NCBI GenBank assembly: GCA_016748015.1
Contig: JAAOMT010000602.1
Location: 613,806 to 677,805 of the forward strand
Direction: 5' to 3'
Source of the DNA: Geosiphon pyriformis
Lineage: Eukaryota > Glomeromycota > Glomeromycetes > Archaeosporales > Geosiphonaceae
DNA length: 64,000 nt
Under the pieces are notes generated by a model, which had not been told where the DNA came from, did no database searches, and was given only the letters and a program-made list of their open reading frames with translations. This document shows positions 1 to 11,278 of this stretch, one piece after another. Each line of letters begins with the position of its first letter. Position 1 is the stretch's first letter. The translations under genes and the position numbers were made by a program.

Positions 1-880
1 TATTTAAGTTGTAAGGCAGGCTGATTTTTAATAAGGTAGATAGGTATTGTTTCAATTTCTTCCATTGCTTCAGGTTCTCCAAATTCAATTTCATTCTCAT
101 CATTTTCACTGGGCAAGGGGATACTAAGAGCGTAGTATTCAGAACACTACTGTTCATTGCAAGGCATAATGCATTCTTCACATAGCCTAATGTTCATTTG
201 CTCTAATTATTGAATTTGAGCTTTTTGAGTTGGGTAGGTGTGACTTGCAATTTGGTGGTAGACTTCTACTTCATCTTCGTAATTGAATCCAGCTAATTCT
301 ATAATGTATTCAATGTATTCTGCTTCCTTCATTTGACGAACATCTTCTTTGGTAGCTCCATTAATTAATGCCATTGCTAAATCAAAAATCATCTCAGCAT
401 CATGGAGGTAGTGATAAAGTTTGTTGAAAACACTGTTGTATACCACATTAAAGGGTGTTCCTCTTTTTACTTTCTCTGAAATTGATAAAGCATATTGGCA
501 GGTCTGATCGCAGACTCCTCCTCTTATGGTTACATCAATCCAATTGCATTCTTCCAGTAGCATATCTCCACAAGTCAAACAAGAGGTGTTGTCCCATTTT
601 CCACTTCTTTTTATTAGATGGCCCCATCATTCTCTGTGGCAAGCCTTGCAGTAATAACAAGTATGATTTTAATATTTTTCTTCAGGTGAAATGCAGGCTC
701 CCATTGACGATAGTTTTTTGTGGCAGTCCTTACATTTAAGAGGAATATAAGAGCATTGTTTCTTTGGTTCAGGTTTTGAGTAAGGGATATTCCATTCAGA
801 GGTTTCGAGTTCAGAGTGTGGGGTAAAATGTTCTTGTTCTGTTTTATCAGCCCAGTTGGACATTAATCCAAGAGCCATGA
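1..880 (-). pseudogene. Cys-rich module and start of dUTPase, element A
   Basis: Minus-strand frames give clustered cysteines: CKDCHKKLSSMGAC, HTCYYCKACHRE, SCLTCGDMLLEECNW, GVCDQTCQYALS and LCEECIMPC. The spacing suggests several zinc sites. The part at 207-578 is a clean 123-residue frame. The last residues before the window edge (PIYLIKNQPALQLK) match the sequence directly in front of the dUTPase domain of element C. I do not recognise the Cys-rich module as a named family. Isolated stops interrupt it. Confidence 0.7.
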
Positions 881-979
881 ATGTTTCAATAAGGGGTTTT
901 TTTTCTTCCGGTTCAAATTCAAAAGCTAGGGCTTTTTCAGAGTGTTTGTTAAATATACCACAAGTGGCAGGTACCCGGG

Positions 980-1440
980 TGTATTATTCTTGGTAGGAGA
1001 TTGTTAACTCTTGTGTTTCTCAATTCAGATTAGCATTGGCTTTTTGAAGCCAATTATTTCTGATGAGAGCTTGGTACTGGGGTGCGTCCATTGCAAGAAC
1101 TTTGACTGGAATAATAATTCCATCAAGAGTGAATGGAAAATTGTCAATTTCTCCTACTGGGGTCTTTTTCATGCCATTAGCAGTGACGATTACTGTTTGA
1201 GCTGGTCAGTCAACATTTCTCTTCAACTGTTGGATTAACTGGTAGGTGATAATGCTTCCAGTGGATCTACTGTCTAGGATCAAGCAAATTGTCTTTCTTT
1301 CGACTTTTGCTTCAGTGTACATAGCCATGATTGCTTTTTGTTCATTGGCAGCTGTATTGCTAAGCAGGAATAGTGACTTATTTGCTTCGAATTCAAAAAG
1401 GAATATATCTGAAGTTAGCATTTTCAGCGATTCTGGCTGG
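980..1440 (-). pseudogene. Retropepsin-like protease region of element A
   Basis: The minus frame shows the active-site-like LILDSRSTGSIITYQL, then PAQTVIVTANGMKK and a QALIRNNWLQKANANL block typical of Ty3/gypsy aspartic proteases. The usual D-T/S-G is represented by D-S-R-S. An in-frame TGA interrupts it near 1204, and the same position is also TGA in element C. It would release the proteins of the polyprotein. It is followed by the Cys-rich module. Confidence 0.75.
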
Positions 1441-1680
1441 TGGGATTGTGGTGAGAGTATAGGAAGAGTTTTGTTGTTGTGCTGCAGCTCTACCTTCTAA
1501 GGATGCAGTATGATAAAAATTCTGTTCTTCTGGTATTGTTAAATAACTGGGTTGAGTGTGGTAGTGGTTGGGTCTTGGTTGAGTGGAATTTCAGGAAACC
1601 AATTGGTTGTTTGAACTGATTCTATTGTTGTTTACTTGGTATCGGTTTTGTGATGTGAATTGATTTTGTGTAATCAGTCT

Positions 1681-3355
1681 TCAAGCAGGTATTTGATAAT
1701 ATTGTGTGGGTGGTTGTTGGTATTGCTGTTGGATTGGCTGTGGAGCAGGCTGATAATAGTTATTTTGGTATTGGAGTCTTGGTGGATAGTAAGCTGGTGG
1801 TCGTGGTTGATAATAAGATTGCTGTAGTAGAGGGTAACGTTGATTACTCCTATTTTGTTGGTTTTGTTGTAGCTTTCTGCAATCTTTTTTCCAGTGGCCA
1901 GAGATTCCATAGTAATGGCAATTCTGAGGCTGGTTATTGAAAAGTGGTGCAAAGTTATTTTGATTTTGTCTTTGGGGTAATTGATATCTTTGGGGTTGCT
2001 GTTGTTGTTGATTGGTAAAATAGTTTTCAACCTTCTTTGTGAGTTGGTCAATTTTTTTCTCGGCTGTTGAACTGGTTTCTCTAATTGCCAAATTTACAAG
2101 TTTTGTGCAATTGGTCTCTTCCATGGCTATTTCATATCTTTTCGCATGCTGTATGGCAGAGTTTAAATCTTCTGGCGCATGTGGGCAAACCTTTTTAATT
2201 AGTTTATCTTTTAGACCAGCAATAAATTGATCCAAGATTTGAGCATCGGAATAATAATCGTTTGTTTTGAGTTGGCGAATTTGTCTAAGAAGTTTGTTGA
2301 ATTTCCCAATATAAGTTATAACAGATTCGGAGGGTTCTTGTTTGATATTTCGAAAACAATTGTGAAGGGTGATGGAAGTATTATTGTCAGTAAACTGTTC
2401 AAGGAAGGCTGCTTTGAAAGTGTTCCAATCATTGAATGGGGCAGCCAAGTTTTCAAACCATTCTTCTGCTGTTCCTTTGAGAAAGTAGGAATTTGTTCTT
2501 AACATTCTGGTAGCATTCCATTCATTTGCATCTTCAGCTTTAGTAACTTGGTTGAGTCATTCTTGGGGACTGGTCTCAATGTCTTCTCCATTAAATTCAG
2601 GGATTTTTGCGATGTATGTTGTCATTTTATCTTCTTTGTTCTCACTCTTTATTGATTTTTCTTAAGATATTTCAGGTTTGTTTTTTTCATTTGCTGCTGT
2701 CTTAGTGTTCACTTTGATTTTCAGCTAAAAAGTCAAGGAGATTGGAATTAGTTTGAAGGGGTTCTTGTTGTCTAATGGGACTTCTGAGTGATGTAAAATT
2801 TTTTGGTCTTGTAAATCAATTCAAGGGTGAATTAGGTGTTTGTGCTTGTGCAAGTGAAGCTGGAAAAGGTGTGATAGTAAGTGAAAGTTTTGAACTGGTT
2901 CCTTGTTCAGGTGTTTGTAAATGGTTGGCAGTTGTTTTTGGTAGTGTTGGAGTATTTGGAGTGGTTTTTGAGTATTGCTTCAATTGGTTTTTGCCTTTGT
3001 TGCTTGTTTCTGTTTCCGATTCAAAATCAATAATGTATTGAGATTGCACTGGATATGTTTCTTCACAGTATTTGATAATGTTAAAATTAAGTTTGTGAAA
3101 GTAAGTGGCAAGTGTTTCACTGTTAAGATCTTCAGTTCCCAACTGTGAATAGTGTGCTAAATTATTGTAAAGGTTGTTTCTAACTTCTGAGATATTGTAA
3201 TTTCCAAAAAAATAATTGTTGATGCAGTTTTCAATGTATTGGTATACTAATTTCTTGACAACTTCAATTCCGTCTGGAATGTTCAATCTTTGCTTGCAGT
3301 GGGTGTAAATTGACTGGTAATACTCTAGAGTTGTTGCGTCTGGTATGGTCACCAC
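1681..3355 (-). pseudogene. gag: Gag of element A, broken
   Basis: Two open segments, 2816-3355 and 1681-2505, belong to one gag. The N-terminal segment (about 179 aa) ends at TGA where element B has a sense codon in the same context (SPLNQF in B). The second segment has a retrotransposon gag domain (FLKGTAEEWFENL, then FTDNN...LHNCFRNIKQ), a Gln/Asn/Pro-rich tail, and a zinc-knuckle-like CHYYGISGHWKKDC. In that knuckle the second cysteine of the usual CX2CX4HX4C is tyrosine, consistent with a TGT to TAT change. Gag would form the particle and bind RNA. Several stops between the segments make this a pseudogene. Confidence 0.85.
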
Positions 3356-3384
3356 TTTGAAGTTGTTTTTGCTGTGTTGTTTCC

Positions 3385-3398
3385 ATGGGAGAGCACCA
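3385..3398 (-). other. tRNA primer-binding site of element A
   Basis: Immediately inside the LTR, after two bases, the minus strand reads TGGTGCTCTCCC. This is the expected position and TGG start of a minus-strand primer site complementary to the CCA end of a tRNA. The same word, with the same two-base spacing, follows the LTRs of elements B and D. I did not assign the tRNA. Confidence 0.7.
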
Positions 3399-3400
3399 AA

Positions 3401-4376
3401 TATTACTGGAGGTTTTTGGTTTCTTTTCTTAAATGTTGTTGATGCTTGTTTGCTGTGAATTCACGTTTTCTGGATGTGGTTGAACCTCCAGTAACTGAAT
3501 TTATCTTCAAATTATCTCTTATAATTTGAACTGCTGGGCTTATAAATGGAATGGCCAATTCCGTGCCAGTTGCTTTATGTAGTTACGTTGTAGTAAACGT
3601 CAACTCTTTCCCAGGAAATGCTCATCTGGAAGCTCACTAAAAATGTGTAGTTACTTTGCTGTGAAAGTCAACTCTTCTACAGGAATCTTGTCTGTAGACT
3701 ACCCTAATGATTATAGTAAGAAAATAAAAAGAAAATAAAAAAATGTAAAAAAAATAGAATTCTGTTAAGGAAAATGTTTTCTATCCAGGCCTGAAGTCAC
3801 TAACAGTTTATTGAAATTGGTAGCTAATCAATTTCGAAATGTTAGTTGGGTTTTGGGAATTTTCCAAGTGCAATAATTAAAAAACTTGGTTTTTTAAATT
3901 ATTTTATTTATTCCTTTTTGTGTGTATAGAAATGGTTCTAAGTGATAAATCTAAAGTAAAATACATTTTTTCAAAGAGAAAAGCTCTTCTTTTATACAAC
4001 TTGTCATAACACTATTCTATGAACTTGAACTTTGCTATTTTCTACAATTTCACTGAACTAAAGATACATTTTGACAAACTACAAGTTATTTCTACGAACT
4101 ATTAGATATTTCAGTGAACTATCAATTATTTCAGCAAATTTCTACAAATTTCGGCAAACTTTTGAATGTTACATAGTTTGGGGTATTGCATGATTGATCA
4201 TCACAATTAGGTTACATTTGTGTTATGTACAATTTGGGTTATTAATTAAATAATAATTTCAGACATTTTTGCTAATGTAATAAGTGATAATTTGAAATGA
4301 TAATATATGCTAATTAATGATAGGAATTATAAGATAATTTTATGCTTAATAATATCTCTAATTTCGTCTGATAACA
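3401..4376 (-). repeat. LTR of element A (about 976 bp)
   Basis: The minus strand starts TGTTATCAGACG and ends near CCTCCAGTAATA. The homologous LTRs at 5101-6087 and 11967-12936 keep intact TGTTACC/GTAACA-type ends, so the ends here carry point changes. The whole unit aligns by eye with those two copies, including the shared segment around 4000-4200 with repeated tttctac / gaactat words. Next to its 3' end lies a primer-binding site after a two-base spacer. Confidence 0.85.
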
Positions 4377-5056
4377 TCATTTTCTTTGTTCACTGCTGTC
4401 TCAGAGTATTCACTTTGATTTTCAGCTAGAAAGTCAAGGAGATTGGAACTAGTTTGAAGAGGTTCTTGTTGTCTGGTGAGACTTTTGGGTGATGTAAAAT
4501 TTTCTAGTCTTGCAAATTGATTTAAGGGTGAATTAAGTGTTTGTGCTTGTGCAAGTGAAGCTGGAAAAAGTGTAATAGTAAGTGGAAGTTTTGAACTGGT
4601 TTTTTGTTCAGGTGTTTGTAAGTGTTTGACAGTTGTTTTTGGTAGTATTGGGGTATTTGAGGTGGTTTTTGAGTATTGCTTCAATTTTTGTTTGCCTTTG
4701 TTGCTTGTTTTTGTCTCTGATTCAAAATCAATAGAGTATTGAGACTGCACTGGATATGTTTTTTCACAGTACTTGATAATGTTAAAATTTAGTTTTTGAA
4801 AGTAAGTTGCAAGTGTTTCACTTTTAAGGTCTTTAGTTTCTAACTGTGAATAGTGTACTAAATTATTGTAAAGATTGCTTCTAACTTCTGAGATATTGTA
4901 ATTTCCAAAAAAATAATTGTTGATGCGGTTTTCAATGTATTAGTATACTGATTTCTTGACAACTTCAATTCCGTCTGGAATGTTGAATCTTTGCTTGCAG
5001 TGGATGTAAATTGATTGGTAATACTTTAGAGTTGTTGTGTCTGGTGTGGTTGCCAC
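4377..5056 (-). pseudogene. gag: Gag N-terminal fragment of element B
   Basis: The minus-strand frame from about 4750 down to 4377 reads close to the same stretch of element A (QSQYSIDFESETKTSNKGK, then SLAQAQTLNSPLNQF). It is open for 130 residues. The upstream part, matching the A gag N-terminus, carries stops (for example near 4940). The fragment runs straight into the LTR of A, whose first bases supply its final codons, so the frame ends artificially. Confidence 0.75.
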
Positions 5057-5100
5057 TTTGAAGTTGTTTTGCTGTGTTGTTTCTATGGGAGAGCACCAAA

Positions 5101-6087
5101 TGTTACCAAAGGTTTTTGGTCTGTTTTCTTAAATGTTGTCAATGCTTGTTTGCTGTGAATTCACGTTTTCTGGATGTGGTTGAACCTCCAGTAACTGAAT
5201 TTATCTTCAAATTATCTCCTATAATTTGAACTGCTGGGCTTATAAGTGGAATGGCCAATTCCGTGCCAGTTACTTTGTATAGTTACATTGTAGTAAACGT
5301 CAACTCTTTCCCAGGAAATGCTCATCTGGAAGCTCACTAAAAATGTGTAGTTACTTTGCTGTGAAAGTCAACTCTTCTACAGGAATTCTTGTTTGTAGGA
5401 TACCCAAATGATTTATAATAAGAAAAGAAAGAGAATAAAGAAAATGTAAAAGAAAAAGTAAAACTGATGATTTATAGAAGTTGTTTTGAATCCAGACCTG
5501 GAAGTGCTTTAACAGTCTACTGAAATTGGTAGCTAATCAATTTCAAACTGTTAGTAGGAATTGGTTAATTTCAAGGGAAATAATTTAAGAATTTGGCTTT
5601 TCAAATTTATTTGATATTTTATTTTGTTTTTGTGTGTAAAGAATAATTCTAATTATTAAATCTGAAGTAAGATACATTTTCTCAAAGAGAGAAGCTCTTC
5701 TTTTATACAACTTGTCATAACACTATTCTATGAACTTGAACTTTGCTTTTTTCTACAATTTCACTGAACTAAAGATATATTTCGGTAAACTACAAGTTAT
5801 TTTTGCAAACTATTAGATATTTTAGTGAACTATCAATTATTTTGGCAAATTTCTACAAATTTTGGTGAACTTTTGAATATTACATATTTTGGGGTATTGC
5901 ATGATTGATCATCGCACTTAGGTTATATTTGTGTTATGTACCAATTAGGTTATTAGTTAAATGATAATTTTGGACATTTTGCTAATGTAATAAGTGATGA
6001 TTTGAAACAATAATATATGTTAATTAATAATAAGATTTATAAGAGTAATTTCATGCTAAACAATATCTCTAATTTCGTCTGGTAACA
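5101..6087 (-). repeat. LTR of element B (about 987 bp)
   Basis: The minus strand begins TGTTACCAGACG and ends TTTGGTAACA, giving intact TGTTACC/GGTAACA inverted ends. It aligns along its length with 3401-4376 and 11967-12936. The primer site TGGTGCTCTCCC follows after two bases. Confidence 0.88.
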
Positions 6088-6099
6088 CTGTTTAGCAAT

Positions 6100-6480
6100 G
6101 TAGCTGCCAACGAACAAAAAGTAATCACTGCTATGTACACTAAAGCAGAAGTCGAAGGAAAGGCAATTTGTTTGATCCTAGACAGTGAATTTGCCGGAAG
6201 CAATATCACCTACCAGTTAATACAACAGTTAAAGAGAAATGTCGACTGACCAGCTCAAACAGTAATTGTCACTGCCAATGGTATGAAAAAGACTCCAGTA
6301 AGAGAAATTGACAATTTTCCATTCACTTTTGATGGAATCACCATTCCAGTCAAAGTTCTTGTAATGGATGCACCCCAGTATCAAGCCCTTGTCGGAAATG
6401 ATTGGCTCCAAAAAGCCAATGCAAAATTAGACTGAGAAACCCAAGAATTACAACTCTCCTATCAAGGACAACATGCCTGA
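6100..6480 (+). pseudogene. Protease region of element C
   Basis: The plus frame shows AANEQKVITAMYTKAEVEG, LILDSEFAGSNITYQLIQQL, PFTFDGITIPVKVLVMDAPQ and ALVGNDWLQKANAKLD, the same blocks as in element A. TGA interrupts it at about 6247 and 6433. The catalytic aspartate of LILDS is kept. Its 5' part is missing at the junction with element B. Confidence 0.75.
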
Positions 6481-6679
6481 GTACCCACTACTTGTGGTAC
6501 ATTCAACAAATGATCAGAAAAAGCCCCTGTTTTCGAATTTGAAGAAGAAAAAAAAAAGATTGTAGTCAAAACATTTATGGCAATTGAATCAACATCTAAC
6601 TGGGCTGAAGAAACTGAGCAAATGTATTTTGCAACAAACTTATATCCAGAGGAACCAGAAACTCCTGGATAGAACATCC

Positions 6680-7350
6680 CATATTCTAAACCAGAACCAA
6701 AGAAATGACACCCTTACATTCCGCTTAAATACAAAGACTGTCACAAGAAACTCTCCTCAATAGGAGCCTGTATTTCACCTGAAAAAGAATATGAAAATCA
6801 TACTTGTTATTACTGCAAGGCTTGCCACAGAGAATGATAGGGCCATCTAATAAAAAGAAGCAGAAAATGGGACAACACCCCTTGTTTGACTTGTGGAGAT
6901 ATGCTATCAAAAGAATACAATTGGATTGATATAGCAATGAGAGGAGGAGTCTGTGATCAAACCTGCCAATATGCTTTATCAATTTCAAAAAAAGTCAAAA
7001 GAGGAACATCTTTTAATACAACATACAACAATGCTTTCAACAAACTTTATCACTACCTCCATAATGCTAAGATGATTTTTGACCTAGCAATGGCATTAGT
7101 TAATAGAGTTATCCAAGAAGATGTTCGTCAAATGAAAAAAGCAGAATACATTAAATACACTATATAATTAGCTGGATTCAATTATGAAAATGAAGTAGAA
7201 GTGTACCATCAAATCACAAGTCACACCTATCTGACTAAAGAAGCTCAAGCTCAATGGCTAGAACAAATGAACATTAAATTATGTAAGGAATGCATAATGC
7301 CTTGTGATAAACAATGGTGTTTTGAATGCTATGCTCTTAGCATTCCCTTG
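6680..7350 (+). pseudogene. Cys-rich zinc-type module of element C
   Basis: Between protease and dUTPase the frame contains CHKKLSSIGACISP, HTCYYCKACHRE, PCLTCGDMLSKEYNW, GVCDQTCQYALS, then LCKECIMPC and WCFECYAL. At least ten cysteines recur at the same places in element A, and part of the pattern (CLxCG...CQY) recurs in the unrelated element D. A nucleic-acid or protein-binding role is only a guess. One stop (about 7168) breaks this copy. I know no named Pfam family that fits. Confidence 0.65.
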
Positions 7351-7429
7351 TCCAATGAAAGTGATGAATACGAAATTGAATTTGGAGAACTTGAAGCAAC
7401 AGAAGAAATTGAAACAACACCCATCTATC

Positions 7430-7884
7430 TCATCAAAAATCAGCCTGTCTTACAACTCAAATACTTCAACAACAATGGACAAAAAATAAAACCCAAAAAA
7501 GCACATGAAATTGATGCTGGATATGACCTAAGATATCCAGACAAGGATACTCTCATTCTTAAACCCAAATCTCTCACAAAAATCAACCTCAAAATTGCTT
7601 TCGAAATCCCACCAGGAGCAATAGTTCAAATTGCCTCTTGGTCCTCTCTGGCAAGCAAAGGAATCAATGTCAGAGGAGGAATAATCGACACTGGATATAC
7701 TAGTGACATAACAGTAATACTCCATAACAAAATTGACAAGCTGTTTAAGATTAGACATGCCAAGAAAATTGCCCAAGCCATTTATTTACCCTTAATTAAC
7801 ATTTTGGGTTTACAATTAGTCAATCAAAGAGAACTATTGGGAAAAAGTGAAAGAGGAACCCAAGATTTTGGTTTAATTGAATGA
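7430..7884 (+). CDS. dUTPase-like domain inside the gypsy polyprotein
   Basis: This is the C-terminal part of an open frame 7201-7884 (227 aa). The trimeric dUTPase motifs are recognisable in order: motif 1 AHEIDAGYDLR, motif 2 ASWSSLASKG (normally RSSxAxKG), motif 3 GGIIDTGYTSDITV with the uracil-pocket tyrosine, a motif-4-like KKIAQAIYLPL, and a glycine-rich tail GKSERGTQDFG in place of motif 5. dUTPases convert dUTP to dUMP and keep uracil out of DNA; retroviruses that carry one use it during reverse transcription. The motif 2 arginine is replaced by tryptophan, so activity is doubtful. It ends at TGA where the homologous position in element D continues. Confidence 0.82.
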
Positions 7885-8052
7885 TTCACAGTTCCAGTAA
7901 ACATAGCCCTCAACAAACAGAAAGAATCTCACCAGATTTTATGACTTCCACAACCAATTACCATTTTACTCTTTGGAGAACACCCTGAAATTTACACTTG
8001 TGAAAAGCCAACAACCACACAACAAATTTTTGAGTCCAACGAACAAATCTAC

Positions 8053-9722
8053 TTGGAACATAATATCTCGATCCCAAACATTTATATTCCAGAAGGAACA
8101 AAGAAAATTCGAGTTACTTTTTACAATCCCAACAATTTTCCCATAGTTTTATTAAATAACTTAGAAATTGGAGTTATTCACAGTAATATTTTTCAACAAG
8201 AACTATCCCAAATAGTTCCCAATTTCTCAAAAATCATTAGACATTCACTACCAAAAATCAACCCAAACCCCAGCTCTAAAAACTATCATGTTGTCATAGA
8301 AAAACTATCTCGAATCAACATAGGACAACTTGAACCACAACAACAGAGCCAGCTCAAAAAGCTAATTGCAGAATTTGCTGATATTTTTGCCGAAAACAAC
8401 AATGACTTAGGAAGAATTGATTTGGTTCAACACCAAATCTATACAAGAAATGCCAAACCAAGGTGACAGCAAGCCTACCGAGTTGCTCCAGAAAGTTACC
8501 AATTTATCCATAAAGAAGTACAATGGATGCTCAACAATAGGCTTATTTAACCATCAATAAGTCTATAGGCTTCACCTGTGGTCTTAGTTAAAAAGAAAAA
8601 TGGAAAGATACAATTTTGTATTGATTATTGACAACTCAACAGTGTCACTATTGGAGATGCCTACCCTCTTCTCCAAATTAATAACATGCTAGATGCTCTT
8701 GGAAAGTCCAAATACTTTTTGACATTAGATTTAGAGAGTGAATACTGGCAAGTTGCCATGAATCCCAAAGATCACTCCAAAACAGCATTTACCACTCAAG
8801 GAGGAAATTACGAGTTCAATATAATGCCTTTTGGATTATGCAATATACCAGCAACATTCTAAAGACTCATGAATGTTGTTTACAAAGGCCTCTTTTGGAA
8901 ATCAGTAGTTGTTTATCTTGATGATACTAATGTCTATTTACCATTTTTTGAATTACACTTAAAACATCTGTGCAAAGTTTTTTAATGATTATGAAAAGCA
9001 GGATTGAAACTGAACATCAAAAAATGCTACTTCAGAAAAACGAGTTTGGCCTTTCTTGGTCACATTGTTAGCCAAGATGGAATTAAACCAGATCCTGAAA
9101 AAATCAGCACTGTCAAAAACTACAAGACTTCATGAAATACCACAGAATTAAAAGAATTTATTGGATTAGTATCCTATTACTGAAAATTTATTAAAAGATT
9201 CTCAGAAATTACAAAACTCCTCAACTAGCTCACTACTAAAAACATCGAATACAAATGGATAGAAGAACACCAAAAAGCTTTTGAAATTCTCAAGAAAAAG
9301 CTAACAACAGCTCCAATTCTCGTCTATTCAGACTTCAGTAACTGATTTCAACTAGCTACAGACACTTTTTACACTGCCTTTGGTGCCATCTTATCACAAT
9401 TAGATGACAACAGAAATGAGTAAGTAATTGCTTATGTTAGCAGAACATTAAAACCAGCCAAGAAAAACTACCCTGCCACAGAACTAGAAACAGCAGCCGT
9501 AATTTGGGCCTTACACCACTTCAACCTTTATCTCAGGCCTAAAGAATTTGATATTATCACTGATAATATTGGACTCAAATGGCTTCAAAATAAAAACACT
9601 CAGCTGAATGCCAAACAAACCTGATGGACAGGATTTTTAGCCAACTACCAATATATTGTATACCACAAACCAAAAAAACTCCATATCAACATTGATTGTC
9701 TCTCAAGAATGAGACAAGATTA
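8053..9722 (+). pseudogene. pol: Reverse transcriptase and RNase H of element C
   Basis: An open linker (8053-8466) ends in the pre-RT block AEFADIFAENNNDLGRIDL. RT follows with SPVVLVKKKNGKIQFCIDY, FLTLDLESEYWQVAMNPKD, FNIMPFGLCNIPATF, the intact catalytic VVVYLDDTNVY near 8920, and FLGHIVSQDGIKPDPEK. RNase H starts near 9330 (FQLATDTFYTAFGAILSQLD), continues through ELETAAVIWALHHF and ITDNIGLKWLQ, and ends at HINIDCLSRM. About a dozen stops interrupt the frame, several at a codon expected to be Arg or Gln (for example DY*QLN, SYY*KFI, TF*RLMN). Confidence 0.9.
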
Positions 9723-9769
9723 GAATACAAAACCAACACCCATTTGAATTAACAACAAAACAACAAACA

Positions 9770-11154
9770 ATGAATCCCGAAAACTACAACAATCTTAAAC
9801 AATATTTGGAGACATTAACAATTCCAACAGATTGGTCTTCAGATAAAAAAACATTAGTTACAACAACAAGCCAAACAATACTTCTTACACAACAACATGA
9901 TTTATTATCGAAACTTCAGAAACTCAGACAATCCACTCAGATTAATACAAGAACATGAAAAAGAAACTATTTTATATAATATGCACTCAGATCCTTCATT
10001 AACACACCTAGGAAAAAACAGCACCACTCAGAGAACACTAGAATATTACTTTTGGCCTTAAATAAGAAAAAACATTTATGAATACATTAAGTCTTGTGAT
10101 AGTTGTCAAAGAAGAGGAGGAACTTGTCCTACAGAACCTTTAAATTCAATCAAAGTTGGACAGTCTTTTAACTGAATTGGTATTGATTTAGTCGGACCAC
10201 TACCTATCACAAACCAAGGAAACTGTTATATTGTAATAGCTGTAGACTATCTCACCAAATGGCTTAAAACCAGAGTCATTTAACAAGCAAATGCGAAATC
10301 AGTAACAAACTTCATCTATGAAGACATCATTTGTAGACATGAATGCCCAATAAAACTTTTATCTGATCAAGAAACACATTTCATAAACAATTTAATCCAG
10401 GAAATTTGTGGACGATTTAATGTCAAGAGACCATTATCTTCACCCTACTATCCACAAACAAATGGACTTGTAGAATGGTTCAACAGAACATTGTGTGAAT
10501 CATTAGCCAAAGTTTCAACCGATTTTGAGCAAGAATAAGATTTCTTTATTCCATTAGTGTTACTAGCATATAGAACACTAAAACAAGATACCACGAAACA
10601 CACACCATTTGATTTAACTTATGGAAGGATGGCAACATTACCAATTAGTTTCACAGTGGAAACATACTCAGCACAACCAATCAATGAAAACAATTTCCAA
10701 GAAATGCTTCAGTGAAGAGCCTACACTCTGCTTAGCACATTGAAAGAAAAACGACGAATAGCAGCCACCCATATTGAACACTCCCAAGCTCAACAAAAAG
10801 AATGGCATGATGACAAATTGCCTTCAGTTACCAATGAATTTAAAATTGGAAACAAAGTTCTCTTATACAGAACTAAAGCTGAAAAACAATAAAGTGGAAA
10901 ATTTGAAAATAAATGGGATGGACCATTCTTTATCCATAAAGTCCTAGGCAACGGATCATACAAGCTAAAACTTGATGACAAAATCTTAGCAAAAGTTGCA
11001 CATGGAGATCATTTGAAACACTATAATTCCAGACACAATCCTGAACCATTAATTCCACAAATTGGTACACATTTCCTTTTAATCAATCCCAAAAATATTC
11101 TCTAAAATTTAGAACCAATAGTTGTTATTGAACAACCTCCCAACTTGAACACTT
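9770..11154 (+). pseudogene. Integrase of element C
   Basis: The zinc domain is seen as MHSDPSLTHLGK followed by CDSCQRRGG. The catalytic core has IGIDLVGPLPITNQG (first D), KLLSDQETHFINN (second D) and NGLVEWFNRTLCESL (E), so the DDE triad survives. The C-terminal part GPFFIHKVLGNGSYKLKL is the GPY/F module typical of Ty3/gypsy integrases. Scattered stops (for example at FN*IGID and E*DFF) break the frame. The polyprotein appears to end near 11155. Integrase would insert the cDNA copy. Confidence 0.88.
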
Positions 11155-11278
11155 AACTTAAATTTATTATTATAGTTATCTCCTTATAATTCAAAAACAA
11201 TCTCACAAAAACAAAGCAAAAATAACATAAAAACCCATACATCAAAAATAATTTTCTTTTATTTTCAAATCTCTTATA

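Larger units (their letters stand above)
1..4376 (-). mobile_element. Ty3/gypsy retrotransposon A, cut by the window start
   Basis: Read on the minus strand from 4376 downward this is a 5' LTR, a primer-binding site, gag, protease, a Cys-rich region and the start of a dUTPase domain that runs off the window at base 1. The order matches element C on the plus strand (6088-12936), with closely similar protein sequence in the protease and Cys-rich parts. Gag and pol are interrupted by stops, so the copy is inactive. It begins directly beside a gag fragment of element B at 4377, which suggests that A inserted into B. Reverse transcriptase, RNase H, integrase and the 3' LTR must lie left of the window, if present. 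Confidence 0.85.
4377..6087 (-). mobile_element. Ty3/gypsy element B: 5' LTR plus gag fragment
   Basis: On the minus strand this is an LTR (6087 to 5101), a primer site (5098 to 5085) and the first part of gag, stopping abruptly at 4377 where the LTR of element A starts. Sequence and order equal those of A, so B is a second copy of the same family interrupted by A. Its right end at 6087 abuts the plus-strand protease of element C, so B itself probably inserted into C in the opposite direction. The rest of B lies left of the window, if it exists. Confidence 0.75.

Noticed and set aside
1704-1940. Val/Gly-rich frame opposite gag of element A
   Set aside because: It is the complement of the Gln/Asn/Pro-rich gag tail on the minus strand.
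8464-10160. Possible alternative genetic code or readthrough (many in-frame TGA codons)
   Set aside because: The TGA codons stand mainly where Arg is expected, TAA is also frequent, and the nuclear genes ACP1 and SMC6 end with TGA. Decay explains it better.
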